Shown here: positions 1-11,736 of the stretch, one piece after another
Layout: each line of letters opens with the position of its first letter
How positions within the stretch are numbered: the stretch's first letter is position 1
DNA from: Ampelomyces quisqualis
Lineage: Eukaryota; Ascomycota; Dothideomycetes; Pleosporales; Phaeosphaeriaceae
Direction of reading: 5' to 3'
Length of the DNA: 64,000 nucleotides
Assembly: GCA_018398575.1 (NCBI GenBank)
Contig: JAGTXZ010000005.1
Location: forward strand, 744,001-808,000
Position numbers and translations under genes: made by a program
The notes under the pieces: model-generated
What the model was told of the DNA's origin: nothing
The model's input: only the letters and a program-made list of their open reading frames with translations
Databases searched by the model: none

Positions 1-50
1 TCTCTGGGTATCGACGCTGCCTGTTTATGTAAACGCTACATACCGAACGT

Positions 51-1529
51 TTAGCCGCTCATTTCCACGTCTCCATTGCCTGCACCAGCTGTTGCACTTG
101 GATCGAGCTTGCTCAAGCAACCAGGGCAGTTGTGCAATACCATATGTGCGAACATGTCGCAGTCGATACAGAAGTGACTCTCACACGTCCTGCATTCGTA
201 TCTGCCCGATTCGCTGGCCTTTTGCTCTTCGCTGTCATCTGCATCTCTTTTTTGCCCGCTTGTTTCCTGGTTCTTCTCAACCTGACTACGCTCTTTGTCC
301 GAAGCTGGTGGTTGCGAAAATTGCGACAGACAGCCCACGCATTCTTTGCTTCCCTTCTCACGTGCCCGTGACCAGCTTACCACGGCCCAATTGCGAAGAG
401 GGAAGAGATGGTGGTAGCTTCGCGCGAGATGTGTTGAAAGCAACAATGTGAGCTGACAGCTCGGGCATGTAATGGGTAGGCTGCAGACCTTTGCACTGCA
501 TCTCGAGCATGTATACCCACCCATCGTGAGATTGCCGTGACACGCGCACATTGTAGGCTTGTCTTGTACCACGCGCGACGGAAACCCCATCATCATCAGA
601 GCCGCTGCTGATTCTGGGGGTGGGTCGCTCGCCGCTGTTGCTGTTTGTCGCACGACTGGCGGCGTTGTCGTTGCTATCAGCAGCTCCCTCAGCATTTCTT
701 GATCGGTAGCAATAGTGTATTCGCTCTCATCTCCTGCATTTGTCCGGCTCACTATCTCTCCGCATATTTTCAGTCGCGCGCTCATGCCGATAATACTTAC
801 GCGTATCCGATCCCGGACGCAAGCCTTGATCGTCTGGTGTATATCTCCCGGATCGAGCGAGAGTAGTGATCCAAACACAACAATGACCTCTCTTGTGCCA
901 TGGCTCGGTGTGTGGTACAAAGTCGCCCTGGCCAGCTCAAGCGCATTCTGCAAGCTAGGCGCACCCTTGGGCTCCTTGCCGTCTTCTTTGCTACGCAATC
1001 CTTGTATTGCTGCGACGTGTTCTGCCGGATTTCCTGACAGTTCCGATACCCGTATACATACACCATCATGCATGCCCAGTACACTCATTTGTGAAATGGG
1101 ATTTTGTTCGAAGAATTCGCGGACGTAGTCTTGTGCGTAGTTTATCATGGTGATGTAGCGATTCGGTCGCATGTCCTTCTCCAGCATTGCTTCTGACAGA
1201 TCCAGCACTACGACGACATGGCGTATGATGCCTCGCTGGAAGGGCTTGGTGTCTTTCCGTAACCTTTTGCGCTTGCGCTCCTCTTCTTTCTCTTGCAAGC
1301 TTTGTCCAAGCGAGCCATCATCTGCCAGGGCTACTGTTTTTGCTACTGTCCGCGAGTCCTCTGTTTCCCAAGCGTGGCGTTTTGGTGGTGGCTGCTCGTC
1401 TTTTGCGCGTCGTTTATCCGCTGGCTGTGCACGTGCGCTTGACGCGGCCCTCGAAGATCCTGCCTTTGAGCCTACATACTCGTCTTCAGATCCGTCCTCA
1501 CCCTCGAAGGAATAGTCGGAGTCGGGCAT
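51..1529 (-). CDS. SSL1: TFIIH core subunit Ssl1/p44
   Basis: Single-exon gene of 492 residues. Ssl1 (human p44) is a structural subunit of the TFIIH core; it contacts and stimulates the XPD/Rad3 helicase in transcription initiation and nucleotide excision repair in the nucleus. Residues 1-95 are acidic then Lys/Arg-rich and low-complexity, as is common for fungal orthologues. From about residue 100 a von Willebrand A-like (Ssl1) domain begins with GIIRHVVVVLDLSEAM and runs to about 290. The C-terminal third carries two Cys clusters: a C4 finger (CSRCSAKVCSLPITCPSC) followed by ARSYHHLFPL, and a RING-like CxxC..C..C..H..H..C..C module near the end (CVGC, CRTCESHFCIDC, HNCPGC). Length and domain order match the family. 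The start is the first ATG of the long frame. No intron is needed. Confidence 0.93.
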   Translation of the reverse strand: MPDSDYSFEGEDGSEDEYVGSKAGSSRAASSARAQPADKRRAKDEQPPPKRHAWETEDSRTVAKTVALADDGSLGQSLQEKEEERKRKRLRKDTKPFQRGIIRHVVVVLDLSEAMLEKDMRPNRYITMINYAQDYVREFFEQNPISQMSVLGMHDGVCIRVSELSGNPAEHVAAIQGLRSKEDGKEPKGAPSLQNALELARATLYHTPSHGTREVIVVFGSLLSLDPGDIHQTIKACVRDRIRVSIIGMSARLKICGEIVSRTNAGDESEYTIATDQEMLRELLIATTTPPVVRQTATAASDPPPESAAALMMMGFPSRVVQDKPTMCACHGNLTMGGYTCSRCSAKVCSLPITCPSCQLTLLLSTHLARSYHHLFPLRNWAVVSWSRAREKGSKECVGCLSQFSQPPASDKERSQVEKNQETSGQKRDADDSEEQKASESGRYECRTCESHFCIDCDMFAHMVLHNCPGCLSKLDPSATAGAGNGDVEMSG

Positions 1530-2085
1530 TGTTCGGTGGCGCGTTTGTTCCTCGGTTCGCGGGCAGATGACCGCAGCTCGTTTGTACTAGTAGTTCTGCA
1601 TGCGTGTAGAACGCTCTCGATGCATATCGGGGATAGGATTTCCGACCGAGAGCATGCGAAACAAGCGTTGTGGTGAGAAATGTTGTGGTGAGGATTGGGC
1701 AGCTTGAAAGACGACGTAGAGGACGCCGCCAAGATGTGATTGGAGCAAGCTATCGCTACCGGTCAGCTTTTAGATTTGGTTTCACAGAAAAAGTGGCGTC
1801 GTGCTTGGTGGGTGATTGGAAAGTACAGTAGATACGCGACCGACCTCGCGGATCGGGTTGGCACGTGACGATCAAAGCGCGGTCTCACGTTTTGCATGTG
1901 GACGCACATGTGCAAGTTTCAAAAACCCGGATTCCTTCCTAAACCATTACATGTGTTCCGTGCACCATCCAGCATAGGACAGCTTGACGCATATCGCGTC
2001 CAAAGACCCCCGAAATGGTATACGCTATGCTTGAAAATCATGAAACATTACAGATCTTTTACACCCCCACTTGTTCTCATCCGTG
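1530..2085. other. Intergenic, SSL1 promoter side
   Basis: About 550 bp between the 5' end of SSL1 and the 3' end of the Chs7-like gene (both minus strand). It must hold the SSL1 promoter and the 3' UTR of the next gene. I see no convincing coding frame, RNA gene or repeat here. Confidence 0.6.
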
Positions 2086-3330
2086 TCAGTTGTAAGCTCC
2101 CGAACCTGCAACAGTCGGCCAGTCATCTTCAGTGATGCTCGACCAGAATATCCAAACCATTACAACTGCTAAAAGTGTAAAGATTGACTCGAACAGACCA
2201 CCGTTGATCTTGCCGTCAGTGCCCCAGCAAATGTGGACGCTGATTACATATTGGAAAATCTGCCCAATGGCAAAGAGGAGAGCGGCGGCGATAAGGTAAA
2301 CTTGATACTACTGTCAGTAGGGCCAAGGCCTTGAGGATGGCAGGAACTTACGCATGGGTTTGCGTTCTCCGAGGATGCGCAGGACCAGGAAGGACTCCAA
2401 CAGGAAGAATATAACGAGGAAGACGAGAGGCACAAGCTGATACAGTGTGTATAGAGCATATGCTTGGTTGGGGGTGCCAAGGGTGTCGTCCCAGTAGCCG
2501 GTCCAGCTGAACCCGGTGTCGAGCGCGATGTACCCTGTGCCAATGAAGATGAGCAGAGAAGAGATGAGGAGCAGGCCGATGGACACCGCAGTGCCATCAT
2601 CGAGCAGCTGGTAGCCCACGGCGCCGTTCAGCATGAGAATCCAGGAGGTAGCGGTGATGGCGGCGATGTGGATGGCGACGAAAGCCTGTGCAATTGTTAG
2701 GAGGGGCCTGCAGATAATATCCAACTGGCAGCTTACCAGGCGCACGTTGTCGTCGATGGGAAACCCACCAATGGTGAAGATCTCGCAGATTGATATCACG
2801 ATGAAGCCGAGGAGGAACAGCTGCATCTCTCTGTGCAGGGTCAGTCACGGCTTCATGTAACAATATGCAAGTCCATACCTTCTGCCAACGGCTGCCTTCT
2901 TTCTTTGCGATCTCCAGAGCAGGAAGAGGGTTACGAGGATGGCGATGCCATCAACCAATATAGATCCTGCTAATGTGAGCGCCGAGGCGACCAGAAGCGC
3001 GTCGCGGCCACTGACCCAGATTGCGCAGCTGGTTTCCACCACCGACCGCAAAGCCTTGTAGTTGGCACCCTCCCCATCCTTGGTCGAGTCGTGTGGTTGC
3101 TTCGTTGAAGAGCTAGATGGGAGGCCCAGCGGTTAGCGGCGCGTTCGCGTACAATGCGAACAATAGCATGGCAGCGCGGCCGGGACGGCGACGTACATAG
3201 CAGACTGGAAGAGATCAGTACAAGTTCGAATGGAGTGCAGTGCAGTCGCTGTGCGATGCTTACCTGGTAGGGTTGACCAGGAGTCGCCTGTGTCGCGACA
3301 GAAGTCATCGAATTTCCCGTATCTGGACAT
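2086..3330 (-). CDS. Chs7-like chitin synthase export chaperone
   Basis: Multi-exon gene, about 330 residues. Exons read (minus strand): 3330-3264, a small exon starting at 3204 (43 or 52 nt; both keep frame), 3112-2879, 2830-2737, 2685-2352 and 2300-2086. Introns are GT..AG; the last one ends in AAG. Chs7 proteins are ER multi-pass chaperones needed for exit of chitin synthase. Visible family hallmarks: N-terminal GKFDDFCRDT, the AAVGRREMQLF segment after the first membrane helix, NGAVGYQLLDDGTAVS, and the C-terminal INGGLFESIFTLLAVVMVW followed by an FWxSITEDDW ending. About seven hydrophobic segments are present. The N-terminal part lacks the usual LPLCSLVG-type stretch, so this may be a paralogue rather than the canonical CHS7. 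The small second exon is the least certain part. Confidence 0.78.
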
Positions 3331-3885
3331 GGCTGGCTACTGTGGAGCGCAGCCTCGCGATCCAGGCAAAACCAGAAGAGCGATTGTGGAGAACTTGGAG
3401 GTCGGCAGCGAGGCAGCGGGGCTGAGTGGGATTAGTGTATCCAAGAGCGTAAGCAGCAGTGGCGAGAGAGAATGTGAATGTTGGTGTGAGTGGTGAGCTG
3501 GCGTTGGAGCGATGATGCGCGGCAGCGTGGCTGGGGGAAGGTGCGAAATAGAAACTGGGAAGTCGCCAAGCAGCGTTACCACTGGGGATCGTGTGGCTTC
3601 AACAACGGAGCCAGCCCGACGCGCTCGGTTGCTTGCCAGGAGGAAGCGACAGGGCTTATTGCAGCTCGGCAGATGAGAGACGGCGACGTGTGTACAGAGT
3701 TGCACAGGATGCAGCGCGACGCCCTCTGATCAGCAGTGAGCACTCAGGAGCAACGAGGCTGGTGCCGAGCAGACGGAGCAATCAAAGGCACGGCCAATCA
3801 CAGCACGCGCTAGTGCAGATTCAGCCCGATCGGCGAAAGTGGAGCCGGGCCAGTACGCCGCAGCCTTGCTCGGTCCATGCTTGCT

Positions 3886-4130
3886 GATACGGAGTATACT
3901 GTATCAGATACGGTATTGTATCGATACCGTGTGCTCCGTTCCGACTACCGAGTACGGCTTTTTGAAAAGTGATCTGTACCCGCTCCCACCAAGCCTCTAT
4001 CAGCAGTGTGTGAACAGACCATCTCCCCTATCGTTACTTCGCAGGAATCCGAGGACGCAGGCTGAGCAGCAGGTGGAGGGGGATGTCCCTGCTCGTCAAG
4101 GCTTAGCGCTGATACTAAGCTACCGTATCA
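3886..4130. repeat. Possible MITE remnant or GATAC-rich palindromic patch
   Basis: TGATACGG at 3886 is answered by CCGTATCA at 4123-4130. The first 60 bp hold several overlapping palindromes (GTATCAGATACGG, TATCGATA), and further GATAC words follow to about 4260. This would fit a degraded miniature inverted-repeat element of about 245 bp, but I cannot show a target duplication. Confidence 0.25.
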
Positions 4131-4732
4131 AATTAGCATATGTATTGATACGATAAGATATATACAGGATCTTGGCCCATCTCTATGCACGCATATGCGT
4201 GTCTCGTGAGTCGCGAGCGACGGCACAAGGACGGGCGGATATCTTTTTACGATATGTATCGGGGCAGCTGGCACTCACGGGCGACTTTGCTGTCTCAAGA
4301 CACGATTTAAGGTCCAAGGCGAAGTCTGCTGCCATATCGGCATGCAGTGCTGCATGCCACTCAATTGCCAGAAAAGGTTGCCTCGACAGTGTGGCGGCGA
4401 GGCATCATGGTAGAAGCAGTGTATAAGGGGCAGTAAGAGTGTTGACGCAAAACCACAAGTCTATACAACAACTGCGAGCGCTGTACGGAGTAGGGTAGGT
4501 GATAGTAATTAGATGGGCATCGCAGACACACGGCTTCTTCAAACATCTTTATGCACCTATCGGCCGCTCTGTCTTGCCCATATGGACAATGCATCGAGAT
4601 GTGAAGGGCAGTTCGCTCCACGAGGCAGACGTTCATGTGATGGCACGAGGCAGACGCACGTGAAGGCAGCCTTCGCCCATGTGCCGCCGCCCTTTGCGCT
4701 CCTGCCACAGGGAGACAGATGCTGGAGAATCC

Positions 4733-4760
4733 AGAATCGAGAATCGAGAATCGAGAATCG
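4733..4760. repeat. 7-bp microsatellite (AGAATCG)x4
   Basis: Four exact tandem copies of AGAATCG in intergenic DNA, preceded by one imperfect copy. Confidence 0.9.
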
Positions 4761-5221
4761 ACCGCGACGCGCGATCCGGTGGCCTGGTACTCCGTACCTC
4801 CTGCGGCCATATTTCATGTAAGGGTCGAGATGTCGAGATGAACGCCCAACGGGTCGTCTTGATCACTAGCTTGGTCTCGAGATCCAGGATGATCTTGAAG
4901 CCTCCAGGAAGACAGTACCAAGTACTGCGTACAGCAAAGGCTCGAAGTATGTACAGAGTTTACAGACGTACATCATCGTGCAGCGCGTCCCACTTGCTGA
5001 GCAGGATGCTGAGAGCCACCACACCCGAAGCGGCCGGCCCGAGCGCTCAGACGGCCACTCCCCAGCACCCAGCAATCAGCCCGACACTGCTCCTCAGTCA
5101 CCCTTTTGCTCTAGCTACCTATCCTGGTGTGATCACGAAGCATACCATCGTGCTCTTCCAGACCGCTGTCAAATGTGACCGCCCTTGACCGCTCCCGCTC
5201 TCGGCTTACTCATTCGCTCCC

Positions 5222-7634
5222 GTGACGTGCCACAGCGGCTGTATCCCATTCCACCTCCCCACAGCACCACTGTCGTGGAGTAGGGCTGCTCCGCAACAGC
5301 CTGCCATCGTCAAGATTCCTTCCTTCTCCCAGCACAACAGGAGACCGGCCAACATCCCCCTCCACACGCTATCCTCGTCAGCCCGTCCGCGAGAGCAAGA
5401 TTCCGCTTATCTGCTCGACGACCACGATAAGGACAGCGTCCGCTCGTCTTTCGACACCCCGTCTTCAGACTCCGACCTCTCTCTCTGGAGCGACACTGGC
5501 GATCTTGTCGACCAGCTAGCTGACCAGGAAGACCCGTTGCGCATTCGGTTGCGAGACTCTCTCGACGACGCGCGCCCCTCCAACAATCGACGACACCAGA
5601 AGCGGGCTCGATTCCAGTCCCAGGAGGGTTTGAACGAAAAGGGACTTGGATCCATCCAGAAAGAGGACATTGAGATACCTGATATTGGCCCGCGGACCAT
5701 CTCCAAGGCCGAGAAAATCCTCGCTGCCATCATGGCGCCCAACGATGGACCATCCCGTATCCACGGGCTACACGGGAAGAAACTAGTGTTTGTGGCAATC
5801 CTCGCGATGACCATGGATGCGCGATACTGATCGTTGGCAGCTACTTTACGAGCATATTTGTGTCGTTGGGTGTGTTTTTATTCGGTTACGACCAAGGAGT
5901 CATGTCTGGAATCATAACGTGCGCCGCCCCGAACCTCTCCGTGACCGAGTATATCTGATATCTATACGCAGGGGAGTCTACTTCAAAGACTATTTCAATC
6001 AGCCTACAGCGACCGAGTTGGGCACTATGGTCGCCATCCTGGAGGTCGGAGCTTTCATCTCTTCACTGGTGGTGGGCCGCATAGGCGACGTCTTGGGCAG
6101 GCGCAAGACCATTCTATACGGCTCACTCATATTTGTCGTCGGCGGCGCACTTCAGACATGTGCCAACGGTATGCCTGTGATGATGCTGGGCAGGATCATT
6201 GCTGGTCTGGGAGTTGGAGCACTGTCAACCATCGTTCCAGTCTACCAATCTGAGATCTCACCGCCCCACAACCGAGGAAGAATGGGATGTATTGAGTTTA
6301 CAGGGAACATCACCGGCTACGCTGCTAGTGTCTGGGTCGACTACTTCTGTAGTTATATCAAGAATGATTGGGCGTGGAGGGTTCCTCTATTCATGCAGAT
6401 TGTCATGGGGCTACTTTTAGCCTGTGGCAGCCTGCTCATCTGCGAGTCCCCTCGGTTCGTTTCCCAATTCTCTCCTACTGACCCCTCGCTGACCTGTGCA
6501 GATGGCTCTTAGACAATGACCATGACGAAGAAGGAATCGTAGTCATTGCGAACCTCTACGGAAAAGGCGACATCCACAACCCAAAGGCCCGTGAAGAATA
6601 CCGTGAGATCAAGATGAACGTGCTACTCGGCCGCCAAGAAGGTGAACGCTCATACACCGACATGTTCAAGCGCTACTACAAGCGCGTCTTCATTGCCATG
6701 TCTGCACAAGCCCTCGCGCAACTCAACGGTATTAACGTCATCTCGTACTATGCACCCCTCGTGTTTGAAGAAGCTGGCTGGTATGGCCGTCAAGCCATTC
6801 TTATGACTGGTATCAACGCCATCACCTACCTGCTGTCAACAATTCCACCGTGGTATATTGTTGATACCCTGGGCCGTCGAAAGATTCTTCTCTCTGGAGC
6901 GCTCATGATGGTAATATCGCTCTCTGCCATCTCGTATTTCCAGTTCCTGCAGGCAAGTTGGACACCCAACATGGTAGTCATGTTCGTTATGATATACAAC
7001 GCCGCATTTGGATACTCATGGGGTCCTATCCCATGGCTGTACCCGCCAGAGATCCTTCCTCTCAGTATCCGCGCAAAGGGTGCCAGTCTGAGCACAGCCA
7101 CCAACTGGGCTTTCAACTGGCTTGTAGGAGAGATGACACCGATTCTGCAGGAACGCATCCAGTGGCGTCTGTACCTAATTCACGCCTTCTTTTGCGCGGC
7201 TAGTTTTGTCATCGGTAAGCATCATGGCACCTCTTTAGGTTTCGCATTTGCTGACTTGTCAAGTGTACTTCATCTACCCCGAGACTGCGAACGTACGCCT
7301 TGAGGATATGAACTCGCTGTTCGGAGACGCAACTACCGTCATGCCAACGCCGCAGACCCTCGCCGAAGCAGAATCACTTTTCAGTGGACATGGTCGTGGA
7401 TCTCCAGTACCATCGCTCGACATTCGAAGCAACCGCGCAGCTGATCAGGCGATTCCTGGGCTCAACATCGATCCGCCTGATCTGGAAAATGGACGGTCAC
7501 TGTCCAAGGCCGAGGGAGATGGCAGCGAGGGTATTGGCGGCTGGATCTCAAACATGGTCAAGAGAACCAAAGGCAGCGGAGAAGGTGATAGCTCAAGCGC
7601 AAAGTACAAACGAGTCGGGCAGGGCGAAGAATAG
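5222..7634 (+). CDS. MFS sugar transporter
   Basis: Plasma-membrane hexose/polyol-type transporter of the sugar porter family (12 TM, proton symport or facilitation). Exons: ..5787, 5841-5918, 5972-6454, 6502-7214 and 7264-7634. Introns 1 (donor GTGTTT) and 4 (acceptor AAG) have slightly unusual borders but restore frame. Motifs in order: FLFGYDQGVMSGIITG (TM1), GRIGDVLGRRKTILYG (loop 2-3 sugar-porter signature), VPVYQSEISPPHNRG (PESPR-type context), CESPRWLLD, QLNGINVISYYAP (TM7), DTLGRRK, and YPETANVRLEDM after TM12. The C-terminal tail of about 110 residues is hydrophilic. Start problem: the first in-frame ATG is at 5732, yet about 170 codons upstream (from 5222, no ATG) look coding and acidic (SFDTPSSDSDLSLWSD). 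The real start may therefore sit in an upstream exon I could not place. Substrate cannot be inferred. Confidence 0.88.
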
Positions 7635-8400
7635 TGTCATGCGCGCATTGTTGCAGCGATCGATAATTTCCTACCTTGGGTATCCTCCCAAAGTGTCATT
7701 GGCAGCGATATGGCTTGATATCCGCGAGCGGCACTGTTCCGCACGCATTTTGGCAAAGCATTTGTTAGCGATGGAGGTCTCACCTCGGGTATTGTATAAA
7801 GACATGTGGTAGATTTGGACGAGTCATTGGACAAGCGAAGATAGACAGCTGGCTAGTCTGCACGCTTCTTTACATACCTTGCTCTTCAATAATGACCAAG
7901 CAATTGGGGTCCACAAAGTGTGCGAAGGAATGTGAAAATTCCAATTGCAACATGCGCTAGCTGCGCCTGTCAGCTACAGGCTGGGAAAGCGCGTTGTTCC
8001 CGTTCGCGTAGGCGCGGAAGTCGGGGTTCTGCACGTGACAAAGCGATATGTGGCATCGAATCTTGTAACTTATTTCAGGACTACAGCCCACCTCCTTCGA
8101 CAGCCGCAGCGCAGGGGTAACCGTGCCTTGCTTCTTACGATTGGGACACTGTTCGCTGTCCGTAGCCTTCTCCACCAGGGACATTTCATTCCCTCTTTAA
8201 TTCTTCTTTCCCTCACCAGGGTCCTCTCTTTTACTGCTGCGCTCCTTGCTCCTGCAGCTTGAGCTTCGTATACACGACAGCCTAAGCAGCGCGACCACCG
8301 CCCGATCAGCAGCTCCGACGCTCCCCACTTCATATCTCTCACCACATACACGGCACGAGTTATACTAGGCAGCGGAACTACCTGTTCGTCGCCTGCAACA
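7635..8400. other. Intergenic, PMT2 promoter and 5' UTR
   Basis: About 770 bp between the stop of the transporter and the ATG of PMT2. It is pyrimidine-rich just upstream of the PMT2 start, as is common for fungal promoters and 5' leaders. No conserved coding frame seen. Confidence 0.55.
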
Positions 8401-10805
8401 ATGTCAACCTCGGCGCGCACAACTGGTGCAGACGCACAGGCGGAGGAGCTGCGGAGGAGAAATGTAGCCTCGCAGTCCAATGCTGCCCCTGTAGCAGCAG
8501 CCGCCCCAACGAAGGAGAAGTCCAAGGAGAAGGTATGTGACGTCTGTTGCAGCGGCATTGACATTCCGAATAAGCCTGCCACCAGGGACATGGAGCTTGG
8601 TGCTGATCAAATGACAGGCCTTCAACATCATCTCCTTCCTTGACGAGTACGAATTCATCTGGGCTCCTCTGATCTTCACCTTCTTCGCCTTCTTCACACG
8701 CATGTACAAGATTGGTCTCTCGCCAATTGTCACCTGGGATGAAGCCCAGTAAGCAGAACTCGCTGAACCATCACAAGCATGAATTAACAGATTCCAGTTT
8801 TGGTAAATTCGGGTCTCACTACCTCAAGCGCGAATTCTACTTCGATGTCCACCCTCCGCTCGGGAAAATGCTCGTTGGCCTCTCGGGTTACCTCGCGGGA
8901 TACAATGGATCATTCGAGTTCAAGTCTGGAGAGACGTATCCGGAGGAGCTGAACTACACCTTCATGCGCCTCTTCAATTCCGCCTTCGGCGCCGTCTGCG
9001 TTCCTCTGGCATACTTTACTGCAAAGGAATTAAACTTTAGGAGGCCGACTGTCTGGTTCGTGACACTCGCTGTCCTGTGCGAGAACTCGTACACCACGAT
9101 CAGCCGGTTCATTCTCCTCGACTCCATGCTGCTCTGCTTCACCTTCACAACGGTGTTCTGCTGGTCAAAATTCCACCGTCAGCAGAAGGATCCATTCTCG
9201 CCTGAGTGGGGTCTCTGGCTGATGCTGACCGGCGTATCGATTGGATGCGTCTGCAGTGTCAAGTGGGTGGGATTTTTCGTCACAGCTATGGTCGGACTTT
9301 ACACAATCGAAGACCTCTGGAACAAATTTGGAGATATCAAAATGCCGAAAATGGAGCTTGTCACACACGTGGCTTTCCGAGTCTTTGGCCTGATTCTGAT
9401 CCCCTTCGCGGTTTACCTCTTTTCTTTCTACCTGCACTTTCTCATTCTCGAGAACAGTGGTCCAGGGGACGCCCAGATGAGCTCGCTCTTCCAAGCCAAC
9501 TTGCGCGGAACCGAGGTTGGCAAAGATAGTCCTCTCGAAGTTGCATACGGGTCGCGCACTACCTTGAAAAACATGGGCTACGGTGGAGGTCTGCTTCACT
9601 CCCACGTTCAGACATATCCAGAAGGCTCTCAGCAGCAGCAGATCACTTGCTACCACCACAAAGACGCAAACAACGACTGGTTCTTCTACCCCAACCGTCA
9701 TGAAGTTGAGTATCAACCCGAGGAGGAGCTTCGCTACCCTGGAGACAAGTCCATCATCCGATTGATCCACGCCCAGACCGGCCGTAACCTCCACTCTCAC
9801 CAAGTTGCTGCTCCAGTTTCAAAATCCGATTGGGAGGTGTCTTGCTATGGCAACACCACTGTTGGAGACACCAAGGATCACTGGGAGGTACAGGTTGTCC
9901 GTGATGCCGCCTCCAACGATCGCACAAGACTCCGAACACTCACCACCGCTTTCCGGCTGAAACATAAGGATCTTGGATGTTATCTTCGTGCCGGTAACGT
10001 CAATCTTCCCCAATGGGGATTCAAGCAGATTGAGACTACTTGCGTGAAGGCGAACAATCCCCGCGATGTATACACTCACTGGAACATTGAAAGCCATGTC
10101 AACGAGCGCCTTCCTCCAGGCAATCCAGGTGACTACAAGTCGCCCTTCTTCCAAGACTTCATCCATCTGAATGTTGCTATGATGACATCCAACAATGCGC
10201 TTGTCCCTGATTCTGACAAGCAGGATGACCTTGCTTCCTCTTTTTGGCAGTGGCCTATTCTTCACGTCGGCCTCCGTATGTGCGGATGGAACGACGACAG
10301 TATGTTTTCCTCTATATTCTCTTGATTGACAATTGTCTAATAAGCCACAGTCGTGAAATATTTCCTGCTGGGTAACCCGTTTGTCTACTGGGTCAGTACC
10401 GCCAGTCTCGGCGTCTTCGTGCTTCTCGTTCTTTTCTACACTGTGCGCTGGCAACGCGGTTATACCGACCTGAAGCAAGCCGACATGGATCAAATCCACT
10501 ACTCTGGCGTCTATCCCATTATCGGATGGGTACTACACTACATTCCATTCGTCGCCATGGGCCGTGTCACCTACGTTCATCATTATTATCCCGCTCTCTG
10601 GTTTGCCATTATCATTATGGGATTCTGTGTCGACTGGGCGACGAAGCGACTAGACAAGAAGGTGCAATGGGGCATTTTCAGCGTCCTGTACATGGTGATC
10701 ATTGGGCTGTACTGGCTCTTCAGGGCGATCAGCTTTGGTATGGTGGGACCAAGCAGCCAGTGGTCACATCTCAAGTGGCTCGACAGCTGGAGGATCACCG
10801 ACTAG
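8401..10805 (+). CDS. PMT2: Dolichyl-phosphate-mannose-protein mannosyltransferase, PMT2 type
   Basis: ER membrane enzyme that transfers mannose from dolichyl-phosphate to Ser/Thr of secretory proteins; Pmt2-class subunits normally pair with Pmt1-class ones. Exons 8401-8532, 8618-8748, 8798-10299 and 10351-10805 give 739 residues, the usual family length. The catalytic Asp-Glu pair is visible in TWDEAHFGKFG (spanning introns 1-2) and again in HPPLGKML of the first luminal loop. The central MIR domain (about 310-490) contains the LLHSHVQTYPEGS and LHSH repeats. C-terminal membrane segments follow, including HYIPFVAMGRVTYVHHYYPA. GSQQQQITCYHHKDANN and RFILLDSMLL fit the PMT2 subfamily better than PMT1 or PMT4. 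The start ATG has a good CAACA context. Confident on family, slightly less on subclass. Confidence 0.9.
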
Positions 10806-11622
10806 AGGACCAAGGCAGTTTTTCAGACACGCCAATTTTTCTTAGAGGGATTAAACTCAGGTCCTCGGAACGGGCAACCGTTTTGTATTCTCCACAGGGG
10901 GTAGATGGACTTTTCGATCATGTACAACATTTTTTGCGTTCGAGCTTCTCCGACAAGGCTCCTAGGGACATGATTAGAGTGCATACGCGTTAGGAATGAA
11001 TGATCAAGGCACGGTGTTGAGAGGAGAATCGAGTACATGAATACAACGTACTCAGTTTGGTATTGTACTAATTACTCGACTCTCCTCACAGATGCAATCA
11101 ATCGTGAAATTCAAGCTGGACAAGTGCAGTGCTCGAGCGGTGTCCAGGTGTCCGGTAGTAACTATCTGCGCGGCCAGCGGCCAGCGGCGATCTTTGCGGC
11201 TTCCCCCGGCCTGCTTTCAAGAGAGCACCACCATTATCCCACAGCATCCCCACGATACCACACATGCACTGTCGTAACGTCTAGCATGCTGAGAAAATAC
11301 AAGGCTGCAGCGTAATCGTGACCGTGATTGTGATTGATCACCATTATGCCATCTCCACACTACTCCAACACACAGGACTCTTGTGACTAGTGTACTTTCT
11401 TCTTCTTTGCGACAAAGTGCTTGCTTTCTTAAAGATTGTTGCGTAGCTCCCGTAGTATCTGCAGTATTACAGTACGCTCTTGATTCGTATCTTTATGCCA
11501 TGGTACTCCGTAGGTGAAGATGTGATTATCATCTCTACAAGACAGTTTACACCCTGTACTGTGGTTGGTGGTATAATTGGCTTTAGGGAGCTAGGTAGGT
11601 ACTTTTGTTAGTTTCCGTTGGG
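10806..11622. other. Intergenic, left flank of the transposon island
   Basis: About 800 bp of normal base composition between PMT2 and the island. It holds the PMT2 3' UTR and one TACTCCGTA nonamer (11504). No gene-like frame. Composition changes abruptly about 60 bp inside the transposon end. Confidence 0.55.
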
Positions 11623-11625
11623 TAG

Positions 11626-11656
11626 CACTGCGGTACAAACGCGGTGTTAAATACCC
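11626..11656 (+). repeat. Left terminal inverted repeat of the CACTA element
   Basis: Begins CACTGCGGTACAAACG and ends TAAATACCC. It matches the reverse complement of 45362-45392 at 29 of 31 positions. The preceding TAG is the target-site duplication. The first ~60 bp keep GC content, in contrast to the AT-rich interior. Confidence 0.88.
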
Positions 11657-11736
11657 CGCGTAGAATCGTGTAAAAAAACCCCGCAGAATTCCCCCTAGAA
11701 ACACTGCAAAGTTGTCTATATTTACACAGTCCATAT

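Larger units (their letters stand above)
3331..5221. other. Long intergenic region with small repeats
   Basis: Nearly 1.9 kb between two divergent genes (Chs7-like on minus, sugar transporter on plus). No frame here looks like a conserved protein. It contains a cluster of GATAC/GTATC words (3886-4260), three copies of the nonamer TACGGAGTA or its complement (3888, 4484, 4788) and a 7-bp microsatellite (4733-4760). The transporter promoter, and possibly its true first exon, must lie in the right part. Confidence 0.55.

Noticed and set aside
92..1515. Several open frames on the strand opposite SSL1
   Set aside because: Shadow frames of a well-supported gene.
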